Notes: generated by a model from the sequence alone, not told the origin. 64,000 bases of DNA from Natronoarchaeum rubrum (GCF_024494695.1 NZ_JANHDP010000001.1:752842-816841), one strand, 5' to 3'. Positions 28,406 through 36,846 are shown, counted from the first letter of the stretch. Made by a program: numbers and translations.

Positions 28406-29299
28406 ATGACGCACGTCATCGACGGCAACGCGGTGGCCGACGAGATCCGCTCGGACCTGACAGAGAGCATCGACGCGCTGGGCGACGCCGGCGTCACGCC
28501 GGGCCTCGCGACGGTGCTGATGAGCGACGACCCCGCGAGCGAGACGTACGTGTCGATGAAACAGCGCGATTGCGAGGAGGTCGGAATCGACAGCGTCCAC
28601 GTCGAGATCGACCCCGAGGCGCCCGCCGAGGAGCTGTACGACACGATCGACGAACTCAACGAGGATCCCGAGGTCCACGGCATCCTCGTCCAGATGCCGG
28701 TGCCCGACCACGTCGACGAGCGCGAGGTGCTCAACCGGATCGATCCGGTGAAGGACGTCGACGGGTTCCACCCCGAGAACGTCGGCAAGCTCGTCGCCGG
28801 CCACGCACGGTACAAGCCGTGCACGCCCCACGGCGTCCAGAAGCTGCTCGAAGCCGCCGACGTCGACCCCGAAGGCAAGGACGTCGTGATCGTGGGCCGC
28901 TCGAACATCGTGGGGAAGCCGCTGGCGAACCTGCTGATCCAGAAAACCGATCTGGGCAACGCGACTGTGACGGTCTGTCACTCCCGGACGAACGATCTCG
29001 GCGCCAAGACGCGGAACGCCGACGTCGTCGTCGCGGCCTGCGGCGTCCCCCAGCTCGTCGACGGCGAGATGCTCACCGAGGGCACCACGGTGATCGACGT
29101 CGGCGTCAACCGCGTCGACGCCGATACGGAGAAGGGCTACGAACTGGTCGGCGACGTCGACTTCGAGAGCGCGAAGGAAAAAGCCGGCGCGATCACGCCG
29201 GTGCCCGGCGGCGTCGGCCCGATGACGCGGGCGATGTTGCTGTACAACACGGTGAAAGCGGCCGGCCTGCAGAAAGACGTCGACGTCGTCCTTCCCTGA
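28406..29299 (+). CDS. folD: Methylenetetrahydrofolate dehydrogenase/cyclohydrolase FolD
   Basis: 297 residues. YVSMKQRDCEEVGI holds the catalytic Tyr and Lys of FolD; LVQMPVPDHV and DVDGFHPENVGKL are the family blocks; GRSNIVGKP is the NADP-binding loop and ITPVPGGVGPMTRAML ends the protein. It interconverts methylene-, methenyl- and formyl-tetrahydrofolate in one-carbon metabolism. Serine hydroxymethyltransferase, the main source of methylene-tetrahydrofolate, is encoded 12 kb away in this window. Cytoplasmic. Confidence 0.97.
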   Translation: MTHVIDGNAVADEIRSDLTESIDALGDAGVTPGLATVLMSDDPASETYVSMKQRDCEEVGIDSVHVEIDPEAPAEELYDTIDELNEDPEVHGILVQMPVPDHVDEREVLNRIDPVKDVDGFHPENVGKLVAGHARYKPCTPHGVQKLLEAADVDPEGKDVVIVGRSNIVGKPLANLLIQKTDLGNATVTVCHSRTNDLGAKTRNADVVVAACGVPQLVDGEMLTEGTTVIDVGVNRVDADTEKGYELVGDVDFESAKEKAGAITPVPGGVGPMTRAMLLYNTVKAAGLQKDVDVVLP

Positions 29300-29365
29300 C
29301 CGGCGCTGCGTCGCCGGGCCGCAGGACGGCGTCGAAGACGTCGAGCTTCCCTGAGTCGGCGGAAC

Positions 29366-30088
29366 TTATTCTGACAGCCGCTCGAGCCGCTCGCGGCACC
29401 GCGCCAGCGCGTCCTCGTCGTCCCACCTGACCGCCTCGGCCAGGTTGCGCGCGGCTCTGACGAGCGTCTCGGCGGTCTCGGGGTCGACGTCGCCCTGCAA
29501 CGCCTTGATCCGCTTGACGTGATCGCCCAGCGTCGCCAGCGCGCCCATGGCCGCCGGATACTCGTCGTCCTGATCGTCGATCCAGGTGCTGATCTCGCTT
29601 CGGTAGGCTTGCGCCGCCTCGGCGTAGGCCAGCCCGCGAGCCTCGCGGAGTCCGAGGGGCACCTCGTCGGGCGCGGGTCGCTCGCCCCGGTCTGCACCCC
29701 GGAGCAAGGAGAGATAGTACAGCTCCTCGTCGTTGGTCGGGTCGTAGGACCGCCCCACGACGTCGGCGACCTGTCGGAGTTCGCGGGCCGCGAGATACAC
29801 GTCGTCGAGCGGCCGAAGCTCGCCCGCGTCGATGAAGCCCGTCCGGCGGACGAACTCCCGGCACTCCTCGATTGCGGCGTTCGCGAGCTCGTCCTCGGGT
29901 TCGGCGTCGATCATGTTGCGGACCTCGGTGAGATCAAGCGTCGCCTGGCCGGCGGTGTGGCGCTTGCGCTCCTCGTCGACGCCGACGCTGCGGACGCTCT
30001 CGCAGTTGGGGCAGGCGACGCTGCCGGTCTCGTAGTACGACCACCGCGTGCCACAGTCCTTGCACTCGCGCTCGCCGCGGATCTCCAT
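29366..30088 (-). CDS. TFIIB-type zinc-ribbon protein of unknown function
   Basis: 240 residues. The start MEIRGERECKDCGTRWSYY with CPNCES forms an N-terminal CxxC-CxxC ribbon. The rest is helical and acidic (DEELYYLSLLRGADRGERP; WIDDQDDEYPAAMGAL), with no DNA-binding cyclin folds, so it is not a TFB. This layout matches a conserved haloarchaeal family annotated only as a TFIIB-type zinc finger (DUF7117-like). It is convergent with folD and shares an upstream gap of 64 bases with the methyltransferase gene, so the two may be one unit. Confidence 0.75.
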   Translation of the reverse strand: MEIRGERECKDCGTRWSYYETGSVACPNCESVRSVGVDEERKRHTAGQATLDLTEVRNMIDAEPEDELANAAIEECREFVRRTGFIDAGELRPLDDVYLAARELRQVADVVGRSYDPTNDEELYYLSLLRGADRGERPAPDEVPLGLREARGLAYAEAAQAYRSEISTWIDDQDDEYPAAMGALATLGDHVKRIKALQGDVDPETAETLVRAARNLAEAVRWDDEDALARCRERLERLSE

Positions 30089-30152
30089 GCGTGGCCGTAA
30101 CGCTCGCGGCGTGAAATATCCTCCACTCCGGACCGGTGCCGCGGCGGCGCAG

Positions 30153-32384
30153 TCAGCCGTCCCGGCGCGCGAGCAACTCCTCGACGGCGGCGTCGACGTC
30201 GGCGCGGATCGGCTCCAGATCGTCGATCGTCGTCCGGTTGTACTCGCGCTTGCTCACGTCGGTGTGCTCGGGGACGATCTCGTGGGCGCGGCGCGACCCC
30301 TCGGCCAGTCGGTCGACGAGGTCGTCCGACACGTCCGCCGCGGTCGGAAGGTACAGCCGCGAGACGACGGCCTTCGAGAGGCTGGACTTGCCCTCCGAGA
30401 CGATATCGTCGAGCGAGCGCTGGTAGAGCGAGGAGTTCAGCAGCGCACAGAGGAAGTGGGCCTCGCGCTCGTCGTCGGTCGCGACGAACATGCAGTGATC
30501 GCCCGGCACGACCGGTTTCTCCCCGAGGTCTTCGTCCTCGACGGACGAGACGACGGCGAAGTGGGGCTTGTAGCCCAGCCGGCACCAGACGATCTTGTAG
30601 TCGGCCCAGGTGTACTCGCCGAGGCCGAACACGCTGTAGAAGGGGCCGCGATCGAGCCACGACGAGGAGCGCTCGGCGAGGCGCTCGCGTCGCGCGTCGA
30701 GGTAGTCGTACGTACGCGGGCACTCGCGTTCGAGTCGGTCCTCGTTGTCCTCGCCGGCCTGGCGCTGGGGGACGAGCCGGAGGTCGTGGCCGAACAGGCC
30801 GTACTTGACGACGTGGCGGGACTTGAGGTACGGAAAGACGTGATCGGGCTCGATGTCCGCGAGCTGGTCGCGGTCGATCTCGAACACCTCGCGCGCGTCG
30901 TCCTTGACGCCGTGGCGGATCTCGTGGTCGCAGTCGCCGAGCGCCCGGCGGTCGGCGTCCGCGCGGAGCCACGACGACGCGGGGTCCTCGGCGTCGACGG
31001 GGACGAACTCGGTCTCCTCGCGGCGGAGTGTGGCGTCGACCGCCGCGCGCGTCGAGAAGTCCGGTGCGGCGTCACCCCTCGACCACGCGGTGACGGGGAT
31101 CGGCGTCGACGCGGACTCGCCGGCCGAGAGCGCGAAGATCGCCGCCCCAGCACGGACGCCGTCACCGAACGGCCGGAGGTCGGCGAAGTCGTGGACCCGG
31201 CGAACGCGAAGCGGGTCGCCGTCGAGGCGCTGGGCGCGCAGCCGTCGCCCCGCGGGCCCCTTCGCGATGGTGCGCTTGAGCACGAACGCGGCGTCGCCGT
31301 CGGCCGCGAGGTAGCGGTCCGCGCAGGTCAGCACGAACGGCACCGAGACGTCGTCGTTCGCGTGGCCCAGCAGCGCGGTCTTTCCGTCGCCGGGCGCCAG
31401 ATCGAGTCGCTCGGCGGGGCCATCTCTCCAGGCCGTCCGGACGGCGTCGGGCAGGTCGCTCCAGGTGATCCACGGCGGGTTGCCGACGAGGTGGTCGACC
31501 CTCGGATCGAACGGCTCGCCCCGGTAGCGGAGGTCGTCGTCGCGCGTGACGCCGAGCGCGTCCGTGAGAAACACCGGAACGGCGACCGACTCGACCTCCG
31601 GCGAGCCGAGGAGAGGCGCCAGCGAAAGCACGTACGACAGCGTCGCGCTCCGAACCGCCACGGGATTCAGGTCGATCCCGAACACGCCGTCGGTGATCCG
31701 GTCGAGTCGCTCTCGCGCGTCCAGCCCGGCGTCCGCGGTCGCCGCGAGCTTGCGATCGATCAGGACCGAGAGGAACGCGCCCGAGCCACAGCCCGGATCG
31801 AGGTAGGTGTCGGCGCCGACGTCGTCTTCGAGCGCGTCGACGGCCAGCGCGGCGACGCCGCGGGGCGTGTAGTACTCGCCGAGCGCGAGGCGAACGGGGC
31901 GGGTCACCACCGACTCGTAGAGTTGCCGGAGCGCGTCGGGATCGACGGCGTTCGGCGCGGCCGCCGATCCGGACGCCGCGGCGAGCTCGGCGTCAACGAG
32001 CGATCGGAGTTCGTCGTCCGCGACCGCGTCGTGGACCGCCCGGAGGTCGACGCCGAGCGCGCCGGTGTTCGCGCCGGGTGCGCGATCGCGCACGCGAACG
32101 TCGAGCGCCCGCTCGACCGCGGCGAACAGTCGTTCGAGCAGAAAATCGTAGTACAGCCAATCGCGGACGAGCGCTTCGCGCGAGCGCTCGCCCGGCAACG
32201 AGTCGACGGCGTCGCCGTGGCTCCGGCGGACGAACTGGAGCCAGTCCGCGACGGCGTCAGCGACGACGCCGTCGTCCGCGCGGTCGCGGGCGGCCGCCGC
32301 GTACCGCGCGTGGGCGTCGCTCTCGCGTCCGAGTCGGTCCGCCAGTCGTGCGCCCGCGTCGGGGGCGAGAGCCGCGTCAGTCAT
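30153..32384 (-). CDS. Solitary Eco57I/N6-adenine-type DNA methyltransferase
   Basis: 743 residues. A 170-residue helical N-domain precedes GEYYTPRGVAALAVDAL (typical just before the catalytic domain of type I/IIG enzymes), motif I DPGCGSGAFLS near residue 196 and the catalytic NPPW near 300. The C-terminal 300 residues resemble a specificity domain (HCMFVATDDEREAHFLCALLNSS). No nuclease motif (PD-ExK) or HsdR/HsdS partner is visible. It is either an orphan methyltransferase or the modification half of a type IIG enzyme. Adenine methylation is inferred from NPPW. Confidence 0.85.
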   Translation of the reverse strand: MTDAALAPDAGARLADRLGRESDAHARYAAAARDRADDGVVADAVADWLQFVRRSHGDAVDSLPGERSREALVRDWLYYDFLLERLFAAVERALDVRVRDRAPGANTGALGVDLRAVHDAVADDELRSLVDAELAAASGSAAAPNAVDPDALRQLYESVVTRPVRLALGEYYTPRGVAALAVDALEDDVGADTYLDPGCGSGAFLSVLIDRKLAATADAGLDARERLDRITDGVFGIDLNPVAVRSATLSYVLSLAPLLGSPEVESVAVPVFLTDALGVTRDDDLRYRGEPFDPRVDHLVGNPPWITWSDLPDAVRTAWRDGPAERLDLAPGDGKTALLGHANDDVSVPFVLTCADRYLAADGDAAFVLKRTIAKGPAGRRLRAQRLDGDPLRVRRVHDFADLRPFGDGVRAGAAIFALSAGESASTPIPVTAWSRGDAAPDFSTRAAVDATLRREETEFVPVDAEDPASSWLRADADRRALGDCDHEIRHGVKDDAREVFEIDRDQLADIEPDHVFPYLKSRHVVKYGLFGHDLRLVPQRQAGEDNEDRLERECPRTYDYLDARRERLAERSSSWLDRGPFYSVFGLGEYTWADYKIVWCRLGYKPHFAVVSSVEDEDLGEKPVVPGDHCMFVATDDEREAHFLCALLNSSLYQRSLDDIVSEGKSSLSKAVVSRLYLPTAADVSDDLVDRLAEGSRRAHEIVPEHTDVSKREYNRTTIDDLEPIRADVDAAVEELLARRDG

Positions 32385-32527
32385 CGTTCCGTGTTCAGGC
32401 CCGCCGTTCGGGTGCGGTGTCGGCCCTGACGTTGCCGGGGCGGCATTAAAAGTGTTCGAGTCTCGCGGTTCGACGCGGTCGCCGGCCGCCCGCGACTTTC
32501 ATGTCACTCGCGCCGGTAGCTGGCCGC

Positions 32528-32674
32528 ATGCGCTCCGAAGAGGAAGTCCGCGAGCAGTACGAGTACCTGCAGGACCAGCTCGACGACGAGGAGATGCGTC
32601 ACGAAGGCGTCCGAAAACTGTTCAGTCACTACAAGCGGGCGCTCGGGTGGGTTCTCGAGGAGGAACACATGTAA
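32528..32674 (+). CDS. 48-residue conserved-looking small protein
   Basis: An ATG at 32528 opens a 48-codon frame: an acidic, entirely helical protein with MRSEEEVREQYEYLQDQL near the start and FSHYKRALGWVLEE near the end. Codon positions show the strong third-base GC preference of neighbouring genes and it is followed by a T-tract. The pattern (acidic helix, turn, amphipathic helix with a GWVL motif) resembles small haloarchaeal proteins of unknown function. It diverges from the methyltransferase gene. Confidence 0.6.
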   Translation: MRSEEEVREQYEYLQDQLDDEEMRHEGVRKLFSHYKRALGWVLEEEHM

Positions 32675-32680
32675 ACGCAG

Positions 32681-32692
32681 CTTAATTTTTTG
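32681..32692 (+). terminator. T-tract terminator after the 48-residue gene
   Basis: TTAATTTTTTGA seven to eighteen bases after the stop at 32674. It separates that gene from the promoter-led structured segment that follows. Confidence 0.55.
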
Positions 32693-32725
32693 ATCAGGGA
32701 AGCGAACGGTAGGCTGGTGTCGAAA

Positions 32726-32733
32726 CATTTAAG
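32726..32733 (+). promoter_or_regulatory. TATA box before the structured RNA segment
   Basis: CATTTAAG, centred near 32729, predicts transcription from about 32756, two bases before the first arm of a perfect hairpin. The next protein-coding start is 166 bases further on. Confidence 0.55.
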
Positions 32734-32755
32734 ATCAACGAGTGAATTTGCTCAG

Positions 32756-32842
32756 GTGACGCTTCGCTTGGAGGGCCGAAGCGTCAGCGGGGACCAATTC
32801 AGGGCGGCAAGCGATCGCGCGTTTTTCGCGCGCGATTCGCTT
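32756..32842 (+). ncRNA. Candidate structured small RNA or glutaredoxin leader
   Basis: Two strong hairpins follow a TATA box. Hairpin 1: GACGCTTCG (32758-32766) with CGAAGCGTC (32777-32785), nine perfect pairs and a ten-base loop. Hairpin 2: 32809-32821 pairs with 32829-32842, thirteen pairs with one bulged T and a seven-base loop beginning TTTTT. There is no open frame with an archaeal start here. It may be an independent small RNA or a regulatory 5' leader of the glutaredoxin gene at 32922. It matches neither the length nor the layout of RNase P or SRP RNA. Confidence 0.5.
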
Positions 32843-32921
32843 TCCTGTTTCGACGAATCGACGAGCGGCGGCGCCGTGCCGAATCGCAACCGTTCTTCTT
32901 CCGCAGTGCCAACGCGGAGGC

Positions 32922-33176
32922 ATGGCTGAGCCGGTTCCGATCACCGTGTACACGAGAGAGAACTGTCACCTCTGCGACGAGGCCGTCGAGACGCTGACCC
33001 GGATCGCCGACTCGGAAGGTGTCGCGATCGACATCGACGAGGTCGACGTCGACGAGGATCCCGAGCTCGCCGAGGAGTACGGCGACCGGGTTCCCTACGT
33101 GCTGGTCGACGGGACGCCGAAGTTCAAGTACAGAGTCGACGCCGCAAAGGCCCGTAGCGTGCTTTCACGGCAGTAA
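32922..33176 (+). CDS. Glutaredoxin-family protein
   Basis: 84 residues with a complete thioredoxin-fold outline: strand ITVYT, redox motif CHLC at residues 16-19, cis-proline region RVPYVLVDG and a C-terminal helix. This is the short glutaredoxin-like family (DUF836-type) common in archaea. It probably reduces disulphides with gamma-glutamylcysteine or thioredoxin-type partners. No TATA box is evident just upstream, so it may be read from the promoter at 32726 with a long structured leader. Confidence 0.9.
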   Translation: MAEPVPITVYTRENCHLCDEAVETLTRIADSEGVAIDIDEVDVDEDPELAEEYGDRVPYVLVDGTPKFKYRVDAAKARSVLSRQ

Positions 33177-33286
33177 CGGCGCAATCTGCGAGCGACGCCG
33201 GTCGCGATCCCGGTCGGTTTCTCCAAAACTGTTAGGTGTTCGTTTTGTGTGGTAGCTGGTCGTATTCGATTACAGAGGCAAACACG

Positions 33287-33610
33287 ATGTACGATCTCAC
33301 CGGCTTCAAGCGCGACCTGTTGTACGTAATCGCGGGACTGGAAGAGCCCCACGGGCTGGCGATCAAGTCCGAACTCGAGGACTATTACGAGTCCGAAGTC
33401 CATCCCGGGCGGCTCTATCCGAATCTCGACGACCTCGTCGAAGAAGGACTGGTCGAGAAAGGATCACACGATCGCCGGACGAACGCCTACGAACTCTCCG
33501 AGAAAGGGTACGAGACGCTCTCGCAGCGTCGCGACTGGGAGAGGAAGTACTACGGCGACCAGACGCCGACAGAAGATGCCACGAGCGTTCCCGCTCACGC
33601 GGGCAACTGA
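33287..33610 (+). CDS. PadR-family winged-helix transcriptional regulator
   Basis: 107 residues from ATG 33287. The PadR pattern is clear: DLLYVIAGLEEPHGLAIKSEL, then HPGRLYPNLDDLVEEGLVEKG with the recognition helix, and a wing (DRRTNAYELSEKG). There is only a short C-terminal tail, so it is a PadR-s1-like dimeric DNA-binding protein without an effector domain. Haloarchaea have many of these and their targets are mostly unknown. The neighbouring glutaredoxin gene is co-directional, 110 bases upstream. Confidence 0.9.
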   Translation: MYDLTGFKRDLLYVIAGLEEPHGLAIKSELEDYYESEVHPGRLYPNLDDLVEEGLVEKGSHDRRTNAYELSEKGYETLSQRRDWERKYYGDQTPTEDATSVPAHAGN

Positions 33611-33660
33611 ACGGACGGTAGCTCCCCACGATAGCGTCTTTCGGCGGGACGCAGGGCGAA

Positions 33661-34635
33661 TCAGACCGTCAGTTCCGAGTCCGACGACGCGTTAGCGAAC
33701 AGGTCGGCCACCAGACCGGCGCCGTCGTTCGTCTCCGCGAGGTTCTCCATCAGCACCGTCTCGCTGGGGAAGAGCCGCTCGCCCAGCTCGAGGCCGTGCT
33801 CGCGCGCCGTCGACCCAGTGACCGTCAGGTAGACGCCGAGCCCGGCGTCTGCGATGGCGGCTTCTTCCTCGCGGCCGTTCTGGGGATAACAGAAGTCGAC
33901 GCCCTCGACGGCGTCGGTTCCGAGCACCGCCTCGACGAGCCGTTCGTAGCGCGGCGAGATACACAGCGGCCCCTCGTACTCGCGAACGAACTCGCGATCG
34001 AACGCGTCGTCCGTCCCTTCGCGTCGAAGATCGGGTTGGCCCATCAGCGTGTGATAGACCGTATCGCCGAGTCCGGCGACGACCCGGACGTCGGTGTCGC
34101 GGGGATCGATGCGAGCGTTGAGGTCCGCGATCGACTCCAGCGGTTCGGCCCGCAGGCCGACGACCTCCTCTAGCACGAGGTCGGCGCTGTCGAACCCCAG
34201 CGCGAACTCGTGGGTGCGCAGCGCTCGAAACGGCTCCTCGCGGCCGATCAGCTGCAGCTCGACGTCGCCCAGCGGGATCGTGACGCTGTCGAACACGATC
34301 CGGCGCGGGCGTCCCTTTCGGTCGTCCCGCAGCAGCGTGTACTCGGGGCGCCCCGGCGCCGAGAGATCACTGTACTCCGCGAGGCGCTCGTAGACGTCGT
34401 CCGCGGCGGTCTGCTCGCCCTTGGCGATCGCCTTCTCGTAGCGCAGGATGGAGCTGATCGAATCGGCCAGCGAGGCGACGTCGACGCCGGCGGAGAGATC
34501 AGCCGTCGAGGATCGTTCGCTGCCGTGGCGCTCGGAGGAGAGATGGCTGTCCTCGACGCGCGTCGCAAGGCGGTCGAGCACGGCCTCGAGCGGGCGCCCC
34601 TTGCGAGGGACGGCCACGGGAATCGTCTCAGTCAT
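33661..34635 (-). CDS. HisG-like protein (divergent ATP phosphoribosyltransferase homologue)
   Basis: 324 residues from ATG 34635. The start IPVAVPRKGRPLEAVL mirrors the HisG N-terminal strand and KGR loop. The middle (VELQLIGREEPFRALRTH, ALGFDSADLVLEE) follows the HisG pattern around its D-I-G-ITG region. The end (EEEAAIADAGLGVYLTVTGST, residues 273-276 TGST, then REHGLELG and ETVLMEN) matches the PRPP-binding TGTTL-NGL segment. Residues 22-100 are an extra, partly helical insertion. No histidine genes adjoin. It may use PRPP or another phosphosugar; the substrate is unknown. It ends convergently with the PadR gene and shares its strand with the acidic coiled-coil gene. Confidence 0.65.
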   Translation of the reverse strand: MTETIPVAVPRKGRPLEAVLDRLATRVEDSHLSSERHGSERSSTADLSAGVDVASLADSISSILRYEKAIAKGEQTAADDVYERLAEYSDLSAPGRPEYTLLRDDRKGRPRRIVFDSVTIPLGDVELQLIGREEPFRALRTHEFALGFDSADLVLEEVVGLRAEPLESIADLNARIDPRDTDVRVVAGLGDTVYHTLMGQPDLRREGTDDAFDREFVREYEGPLCISPRYERLVEAVLGTDAVEGVDFCYPQNGREEEAAIADAGLGVYLTVTGSTAREHGLELGERLFPSETVLMENLAETNDGAGLVADLFANASSDSELTV

Positions 34636-34674
34636 TAGCGGGACGACGGTCCCGCCGGTCAAACAGGTTGCGAT

Positions 34675-36687
34675 TCAGTTAAACATCTCGCCGAGCTGGT
34701 CGCGCCAGTCCTGGATCTCTCGGACTTCGGACTCGACCGAGTCGACGTCCTCGGCGACCGAATCCAGCTGCTCGTCGAGTTCGTCGAGGGATTCCGACAG
34801 CTCCGAGACGTCCGCAGCGGCGTCTTCGGCGACGCCCTCGACGTCTGCGAGCTGCTCGCTCAGGTCGTCGAGCTCCGCGCGAACGGCGTCGACGTTCTCG
34901 CCGACCTCGCCGATCTCCGAGTCGACCCGATCGACCGAGTCGGAGACGGACTCGACGGCTTCGTCGACGTCTGCGAGCCGCTCGTCCGCGGCGTCGACCC
35001 GCTCGTCGACCGACGACACGTCCTCGGCGACCGAGTCGACACGATCGTCCACGTCGTCGACCCGCTCGTCGACCGCCGTCGCGTGCTGGTCCACGTCGGC
35101 GACGCGTCCCTGAAGGCTATCGATCGCTTCGTCGTTCTCGTCGACCGACGACTCGACCGCCGCGACGTCTGCCTCCAGAGCCTCGACGGTCGACTGGAGA
35201 TCCTCGATCAGTTCGTCGCCCTGCCCGTTCTCGGCGAGGAACTCCTCCATCGCGCCGGCGTAGGCGCTGACCTCCTCGACGCGAGACTGGAGGTGGTCGA
35301 TCCGCGCGACGACGCTCGAATCGACGCCGCCGGCGTCCGCGTCCTCGGCGTCGACGCCGAGATCGAGTTCCTCGCGGAGCACCGCCTTGTCTTCCTCGTC
35401 GACGCGCCCGGCGCGGAGTTCCTCGGCGAGCGCGCTCGCGACGCCACCTTCCTCGGCGATCGTCGCATCGGCCGTCGGTTCGGTGTCGGAGGCCGTGCCG
35501 TCGTCGGCAGCCGCTTCGTCGTCGGGCTCGGCAACAGCCGCTTCGGCGTCGGCATCGGCGACCGACGCTTCGTCGTCCTCGACGATGTCGGCTTCCGGCT
35601 CCTCGGCCTCGGTATCCACATCGTCAAGCTCGGTCTCGGCATCCATTTCGTTAGCCTCCGCGTCCACTTCCTCAGCCTCGGCGCCGACTTCCTCAGCCCC
35701 GAGCGCTGCCTCGTCGACGTCTGCGTCGATTTCCGTCTCGTCGTCCGCGTCGTCGGCTTCAGCACCGGCGGAGTCCGCGTCCTCGACCTCGGCGTCTGTT
35801 TCCTCGGCGTCGATGAGGTCCGCCTCGTCGTCCTCGATCATCTCGTCGACGGCGTCGATGTCGTCAGCTTCCGCGGCGTCCGCGTCGTCGGCGTCCGTGT
35901 CGTCGACGTCCGCGTCGTCCGGCTCGCCGGCATCGGCCTCGTCGTCGCCGGCGGGGACGTCGATCTCGATCTCCGGTTCGTCGTCGTCCGTCTCCGCATC
36001 GTCGGTCTCGGGGTCGGGAATCTGTTCTTCCAGACCGAGGTCGAAGTCCTCGTCGGCCCCCTCGTCTTCGTCGTCTTCCGCCTCGGCATCGTCTGACTCG
36101 CCATCGAGGTCGACGTCGCCGAGGTTGAGATCGAGGCCGTCGTCGTCGGCTTCCGCGTCGTCCGTCTCGTCGGCCTCCTGGTCGAGTCCGGGCATCGAGT
36201 CGGATTCGCCGGAGATCATGTCCTTGACGGCCTGGCTGCTCTCCTTCGACGCGATGTCGTCGATCGTCGAGTCCGCGACCGCCTCGGCGTCCGACCGATC
36301 GGCGCCGTCGGCGTCCACGTTGGCCGGGCGCACCTCGGCGATCTCGGGCGGGGTGAGGAACGCGTCGGCGTCCTCGGGGTCGTCGATCCGGATGCCGTAG
36401 ACGGTCACGAGCTCCTCGCCGGGCTCGACAGAGTGTTCGAACTCGACCGTGTGGTCCTCGTAGGCGGTCCAGTGCTCGCTCTCGTACTCGGGATGGAACC
36501 CGACGCCGTCCATCGGGAACTCCTCGGGAATCGGCTCCGAGAGCCGGAGCGTCGCCTCGTCGTCGCGCGTCGACTCGATCCTGAACTCGATCGTCGGCAC
36601 CGCGAAGTCCTCGGTCTCGAACGCCTTCCGGACGGTGATCCCGTCGGAAGACACCTCGACTGCTTCCCTGGCGGCCTCTTCAGTCAT
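34675..36687 (-). CDS. Very acidic protein with long C-terminal coiled coil
   Basis: 670 residues from ATG 36687, fixed by a TATA box 29 bases upstream. Residues 1-95 form a beta-rich domain (ITVRKAFETEDFAVPTIEF; VEFEHSVEPGEELVTVYG). A 300-residue disordered stretch of Asp, Glu and Ala follows. The last 230 residues repeat a heptad with VDERVDDVDDRVDSV and similar units, a long parallel coiled coil, and end in RDQLGEMFN. The layout suggests an elongated cytoplasmic scaffold or filament-forming protein. The function is unknown. Its stop is 39 bases from the start of the HisG-like gene, so the two are probably one transcript. Confidence 0.75.
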   Translation of the reverse strand: MTEEAAREAVEVSSDGITVRKAFETEDFAVPTIEFRIESTRDDEATLRLSEPIPEEFPMDGVGFHPEYESEHWTAYEDHTVEFEHSVEPGEELVTVYGIRIDDPEDADAFLTPPEIAEVRPANVDADGADRSDAEAVADSTIDDIASKESSQAVKDMISGESDSMPGLDQEADETDDAEADDDGLDLNLGDVDLDGESDDAEAEDDEDEGADEDFDLGLEEQIPDPETDDAETDDDEPEIEIDVPAGDDEADAGEPDDADVDDTDADDADAAEADDIDAVDEMIEDDEADLIDAEETDAEVEDADSAGAEADDADDETEIDADVDEAALGAEEVGAEAEEVDAEANEMDAETELDDVDTEAEEPEADIVEDDEASVADADAEAAVAEPDDEAAADDGTASDTEPTADATIAEEGGVASALAEELRAGRVDEEDKAVLREELDLGVDAEDADAGGVDSSVVARIDHLQSRVEEVSAYAGAMEEFLAENGQGDELIEDLQSTVEALEADVAAVESSVDENDEAIDSLQGRVADVDQHATAVDERVDDVDDRVDSVAEDVSSVDERVDAADERLADVDEAVESVSDSVDRVDSEIGEVGENVDAVRAELDDLSEQLADVEGVAEDAAADVSELSESLDELDEQLDSVAEDVDSVESEVREIQDWRDQLGEMFN

Positions 36688-36710
36688 ACGGGGGCCTTTC
36701 TGGACTACCA

Positions 36711-36720
36711 ACATAAAAGG
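36711..36720 (-). promoter_or_regulatory. TATA box of the acidic coiled-coil gene
   Basis: Minus-strand CCTTTTATGT centred 29 bases before the ATG at 36687; leaderless expression is likely. Confidence 0.65.
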
Positions 36721-36846
36721 ATCGGGCACGTATCCCGCAACAGTTCTATTCGCAGCACGCAGACATCGTACTATACTATCTCGCCGAGAAATATAAGAAA
36801 GTCGTCGTAATCGCGGGGTGGGAGAGACCGCGCGCAGCGGCGAGCC

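Noticed and set aside
30048..32429. 793-codon plus-strand frame opposite the DNA methyltransferase
   Set aside because: The minus-strand frame has DPGCGSG and NPPW motifs; the plus frame has no recognisable domain.
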